In this document: positions 59,601 to 64,000 of the stretch, one piece after another
Position numbering within the stretch: the stretch's first letter is position 1
Layout: each line of letters opens with the position of its first letter
Origin: Rachicladosporium sp. CCFEE 5018
Lineage: Eukaryota > Ascomycota > Dothideomycetes > Cladosporiales > Cladosporiaceae
Assembly: GCA_002077045.2 (NCBI GenBank)
Contig: KZ111140.1
Coordinates: forward strand, 2,038,231-2,102,230
Length of the DNA stretch: 64,000 nt
Direction of reading: 5' to 3'
The notes under the pieces: model-generated
Databases searched by the model: none
Seen by the model: the letters and a program-made list of their open reading frames with translations, nothing else
What the model was told of the DNA's origin: nothing
Program-made: the position numbers and the translations under genes

Positions 59601-62600
59601 CGCGAGACAAGCCTTCTCCCAGAACAATCCCTCCCAGGACGGGAAAGCAGTCGCCTTGAACAGTGTATGCTCAAGTATAGTCTCCACACCGCCCAGCGCC
59701 TGTATCACATCCGTCCGATACGCATTCAAGTTCCAAAGCTTACCATCATGCCTCCCACTCGTCCACCAGAACGGATTACTCTTCATATGCTGATACACCT
59801 TGAACTCCGTCCTGGCCCTGAAGCCCTTGTCGAAGCTCAGAGTACTGCGGTCCTTCTGGAACAGCGTATTGATACGCGGTAGCCCACGGTCCCAGGAGTC
59901 CTCCAGATCCTCGAGCGTGAGGCGACGGTTCTGTTGGTTCGCTTCGAGGCGCTTTTGGGAGTACTCCGTCCAGACGCGTTGTGAGTCGACGAACTCGGCC
60001 TCCCAGGGTATGATGTAGCGGAAGATGTTCGGGATGAGAGTTTCGTCGTCGTGACCCATGCCGGCGCGGTAGTGCGTTACGCCAGTATCAGTCTGCTTTG
60101 ACCAGCGCTTGTCGGAAGTGGGGATCAAGATGTGGCTGCCGGAGATCATGCCCAGTCCACCAAGCTCCTTGGGCGTGTAGAAGACTGCTGGCGGGAATCG
60201 GGATGGCATCTTGGAGTTAAGACCGATCTTGACGCGGGTCTGGATCTTGGTCTCGCACTTGACGATCGTGTCGAGGAGATTGACGGTGCTGACTGCGGCT
60301 TCACGGTAGTAGGTGAAGAGCGCGATGAGCGTTGTGTTCCACTTGTTGGCAATCTTCGTGAAGGTCGTGCTGCCCGAGGACATGAGGATCTGGCGGATGC
60401 GGTTGTTGAACTTCGCTACATCATCTTCGGTGACTTGTAGGAACGCGTGCGCAGTGCGCTCTTTGGTGCTGTTGTCGACTAGACTCCAAACCGAGTCCTT
60501 GACGGGGAACTCGTCAGCCGTGTTGCGCAGCTTTGGCAGGATGCGAACTTCGAAGCCGTTCATTGCGAAGAGCAAGTTAGGGTTGTCGCGCGAGTAGACC
60601 GATGCGAAGGTGTCGTCCCACTCTATGGTCGTCAAGCTTCGTGGCAGTCTATTCTTCATATCCCAGAATACTGCCCTGCCGAGATTGACATCATGGCGCA
60701 TTAGACGCATGCGACTGTCGCGAGGCCAGCACTTCTTGTTCTTGTACCCGATTACATTCTCAAAGTTTGGATCTGGCTGCTCGGTCAAGAAACGCTGGAT
60801 CAGATCGCGAGACTCGTCAGCCGAGAAGCGGAAGAAGATCCAGATCTTGTCGATGTAGCGAGTGTATAAGCGAATTGGGTGGCGGCTCTCAGTCGCCCGG
60901 TCGCGGAACTGCAGGAAGTCGTTGGGCGCATTTGGTGGCCCTGCAATCTCGCTGGCACGCTGCAGGCCGAGCAGCAGGAGATCGATAATCAGACCGTAGT
61001 ACTGGAACACGAAAGCCGAGAACTGCAGTCCACGGATCATGCCGTAGGCGTTCGTATGGTTCATGTCCTTATAGTTGAGCTGCACGTTGTTCTTCGACGA
61101 GATGTAGTCTGCCAAGTTGTGATCCATGATTAAGCGCAGCAATCTATTGAGTAATGTAATGTCGATCTTCTCGTACACCTTATCGAGTCGAGTCTCGAGC
61201 ATCACATTGCACTCGCCTTCGTCGATCGACCAGACATTAGACAGATTGTTGATGCCCTGCGCCCACTTATAAGTGAGCAGTGGCGGCACTTCGCTATCAG
61301 ATGGCTTGATCCAGGCAGGGAAGAGGCGGCGCTGATCAGCCTGGTACCATAAGTACTGATCGAGATAGGCGTCGGTGATCTTCTCGATGGGCTCAATATC
61401 GTACACCGGGTTGATGTTACTGTAATTGTCGTTCATGTCAATGCCGACCTCTTTGAAGGCGCGCTGCGTGAGCAAGAAGCGCTTGATACGTGCCAGCGTT
61501 GTGCCAGGACTGTCATACGCTTGTTCGATCAGCGCAAGCTCCTCTCGCTGACTCTGATTGAGTCGTCCCTTGACACTGTATGCCTCTCGGAGCCGCTCGA
61601 GCGCTAGGATCAGGATCTTCGTGTCGTGCTTGTAGCTGACCGAAGGGAAGGGGATGGGCTGATACTTTCGGCTCTCCAGCCAATGCACAGCAGTGGTGAA
61701 GATCGCGACACCCTCCTCCGTGCTGACATATGGACCATCCTTGAGGTAGTTATGCTGCCTCTCTTGCTCAGCCTTGAGCCACAGGCGCGTGAGTCTGCCC
61801 AAGTTCTTCTTCGCGACAGTCTTGTCGACAGTCGCACCTCGCCTGATGCGCTCACGATTGTAGTGCGCAACAGACACCCACCAGTCTGCCTTACTCTTCA
61901 CGTACCGCAAGATGATATCCTCGATCGGCTTGGGCAGACCTGGCACCTTCCATGGAATGTTAGATTTCCAGCACCGCCAAGCCTCGCTGAGATGCTGCAG
62001 CACGGTATTGACCTTGCTCTGTTTGATACCCTCGGGCATCATGTCCATCAAGTCCGCCATGACAGAGGCGCGCAGCTCGAGGTCGAAATGCGACTCGACT
62101 CGCTGCTTCGTGACAGTCTTCGCCACGCCCTTGCTGTGACGTCCCTCGAACTGTCTGCTGAGCAAGTTGCCTAGCCATCGCTCAAGTAGGGGAATGATGC
62201 CTCGCAGGAAGAACAGCCACACTCGCCATGCGGGTGCCCAGAAGCCGCAGCCTGGTCCCTTGCCGACAGGTCCGGAGTTGAAGCGATAGTAGATCAAATG
62301 CTTCAAGTCCTTGCATTGGCGGATCTGATGCATAAGCTTGTACTTGTAACGGTACATGCCTGTCAGCTGACCAACATGGTTGAAAGCATACAAGATGCCG
62401 TCTGCAAGCTGGAAGGCATCGATGTTGCCTAGTCTGTACTGCACTTGGGCGTCGACGATAAGCTTGGTCAGTCGCAGGATCTCGCGCATCAAGTGGAAGG
62501 CATTTCCGAACCGCGACTTCTTGCGCTCCTTTGTCGTCAGCGTCTTGATGGGCTTCAAGTTGAAGTTGTAGTCAAGATGCAGATAAGTCAGATTCTTGCG

Positions 62601-64000
62601 GTGGATCAGCAAATTCAGCATGTTGAAGCCTTGCCTGCAAACTTGCAATCCAGCTTCCACCCAGTCGATGGTCGTCTGCTGGAAGAACTTTGTGCTCTTC
62701 AGACTGCGACAGAGGTTCTGCTTGTTCTGTGCCTTAGCTGCCTTCTTGTGCAGTTCGTTTAGAACGAAGGTCTTCAACATCTTCTGATACGAGACCCGGA
62801 CCTTCACAGGTTGACCTCCAGGCACGTGCTCCAGATACCATTGCTTTACAAGCGGTACATCTTGTGCTCGTACCATCTTGCCAGATCGCCGGTCGAACGG
62901 GTATGGTGCCCACCACAACGCAATAGCTGCAGATGTGTCCTGATTCGCAAGATCCTCGTCATTCAGGAATGGCTCAACTTCATCGGGAAGACTGAAGCCA
63001 ACACCGCCTTCCTCATCCTCCGGCTCTTCGTTGTTGCCCTGACCGAAGATCTCATCCTCGTGGCTGATCGTCAAATTTTTCGGTGCCACTGATCTCGATG
63101 AAATAGGATTGATCGCAGAGTCGAAGTAGAACGCAGGTAAGCTCGGGTCTTCGGTCTTAAGGTAGACGCATTGTGGATATGAGTAGATTCCGAGCTTCAC
63201 GCTGCGAGGTAAGCTATTGTACAGGTAGGGGAAGGCGACTTTGTATTCTGTTCGGATAGGTGACCGGAAGATGATGCGATCGATGGCATTGAACTCTCCG
63301 AAGTCCTCGTCATTTGGATCGACATCCTTGTACAGAGGCTCAAAGCGAGGTCCACCTGGTATCGCCACGTTCAGTGCCTTTGCAGTGGCGAAGCCCGGGA
63401 GGTCAAAGAGATGAAAGTAGTTCTTGTCAACGATGTCTGACAACAGCGGATCACTGAGCCGGTGTAGTGCAGCCATCTGAGGTAGTGACAGATTCCACTC
63501 CTTGTAGCCCGGCCCGTTGACATGGCTGGTATCTGACAGCGGCCTGTGATCGTAAAACCAGTCGAACACCGCCTCATCCTCCTCCTCGTCAAGTTCCATC
63601 TGTATGGGCTCCAACGGCTCAACATCCTCGATGTTCTCCGACCAACTCAATGGTGGCTCCTCATCATCAAATGGTGGGAATCGCATCCTCTTGAAATGTC
63701 TCCGATCGCTCTTCTCTCTCCGCATAGCGACCCACATTGTCGCCCACTGTGCATGAAACACTGGCTCAATCACCCTGGGTATCTCATTGACAAGCGTCAG
63801 ACAGCCGTTGACATGGTACAGCACCTTGACCTCCCGCGCAGACTCCCAAGGCATCGGCATATTCTCCAGCAACTTAAGCACAGCATGCGGCATGAACTTC
63901 AGCGCGCCAAGGTAGCTGCGCTTGTCGCTACTGAACTTCTTCTGTGAGACATCGCCGATGTCTTTGACGATCTTGCGTAAATGCTCGGGAGGCATGTCGA
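56625..64000 (-). CDS. PRP8: Spliceosomal U5 snRNP protein Prp8, 5'-truncated by the window, with intein
   Basis: Prp8 is the scaffold of the spliceosome active centre. The frame is open to base 64000; 2457 complete codons are visible before the stop, beginning ...[16 protein letters not shown]. Probably some tens of N-terminal residues lie beyond the edge. In order: PRO8NT/PROCN region ([15 protein letters not shown]), the RNA-binding and reverse-transcriptase-like core, the linker/endonuclease-like region (SGFEESMKF...[25 protein letters not shown]), the RNase H-like domain ([22 protein letters not shown] just after it) and the Jab1/MPN domain ([31 protein letters not shown]). No spliceosomal intron is seen. 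A 163-residue intein interrupts the endonuclease-like region. Confidence 0.98.
   Translation of the reverse strand, partial: [2457 protein letters not shown]
59121..59609 (-). mobile_element. PRP8 mini-intein (163 residues, no homing endonuclease)
   Basis: Protein-splicing element inside PRP8 between FWEKA and SGFEESMKF, the classical Prp8-a site. It begins with Cys1 (block [21 protein letters not shown]). Block B has [10 protein letters not shown] with the TxxH pair. Block F is [17 protein letters not shown]. Block G ends VLHN with the penultimate His and terminal Asn, followed by extein Ser+1. Between B and F there are only about 60 residues, with no LAGLIDADG motifs, so it is a mini-intein that has lost its endonuclease. 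All residues required for splicing are present, so excision should be autocatalytic and essential for functional Prp8. The 489 bp insert keeps the frame and lacks GT...AG ends. Confidence 0.95.

Noticed and set aside
59121..59609. The PRP8 insert as a spliceosomal intron
   Set aside because: It does not begin with GT or end with AG, keeps the frame without stops for 163 codons, and contains all intein blocks with Cys1, His-Asn and Ser+1.

Overview
This window is from a filamentous ascomycete nuclear genome. Genes are close together on both strands. Introns are few and short (mostly 48-160 bp, GT...AG). The content is eukaryotic: spliceosomal PRP8, ribosomal eS21, SSU72, a SEA-complex WD protein, an XLF-type end-joining factor and a Zn2Cys6 regulator. 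A mannitol dehydrogenase very like the Cladosporium/Alternaria allergen family, a GH16-CBM18-GPI wall enzyme and an intein-bearing PRP8 suggest Dothideomycetes, perhaps a black-yeast-like Capnodiales/Mycosphaerellales fungus with a duplicated or hybrid genome. No species can be named from the sequence alone.

Layout. 1-10019: a block with the tail of a forkhead gene, Cactin, an oxidoreductase/SfnG-type monooxygenase fusion, a DUF3253 protein, a MARVEL-like membrane protein, MsrA and the C-terminal part of a JEN1-type carboxylate transporter, ending in a 100-N gap. 10120-34513: a membrane-protein fragment, a YgfF-like SDR, a CPD photolyase broken by an in-frame TAG, a large beta-propeller-like protein ending in a CaaX box, SSU72, RTC1/WDR24, another SDR, a disordered protein, RPS21, NEJ1/XLF, mannitol dehydrogenase and a CRH-type GH16 enzyme. 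34514-38314: an accessory stretch with a six-copy CCAAT-containing repeat array and an HNH/zinc-loop-like gene. 39514-47948: a second copy of the first block, in the same orientation, with its own 100-N gap. 48912-64000: a Zn2Cys6 factor, a 2.1 kb gene-free stretch, a small Myb/SANT gene, NDUFAF3 and most of PRP8, which carries a 163-residue mini-intein.

The main structural feature is the repeated block about 39.5 kb apart. Its divergence is patchy: about 1-3% over much of its length, but roughly 13-23% in sampled stretches of a 1.3 kb tract inside the fusion gene, and no differences seen over the 532 bp at the contig ends. This fits two homeologous or allelic copies that have exchanged sequence, a scaffolding misjoin of two haplotypes, or both. 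The genes here are mostly independent housekeeping functions and do not form one pathway. The most unusual single gene is the fusion of an MDR-family NADPH oxidoreductase to a dimethyl-sulfone-type monooxygenase behind an N-terminal membrane segment. The clearest broken gene is the photolyase.
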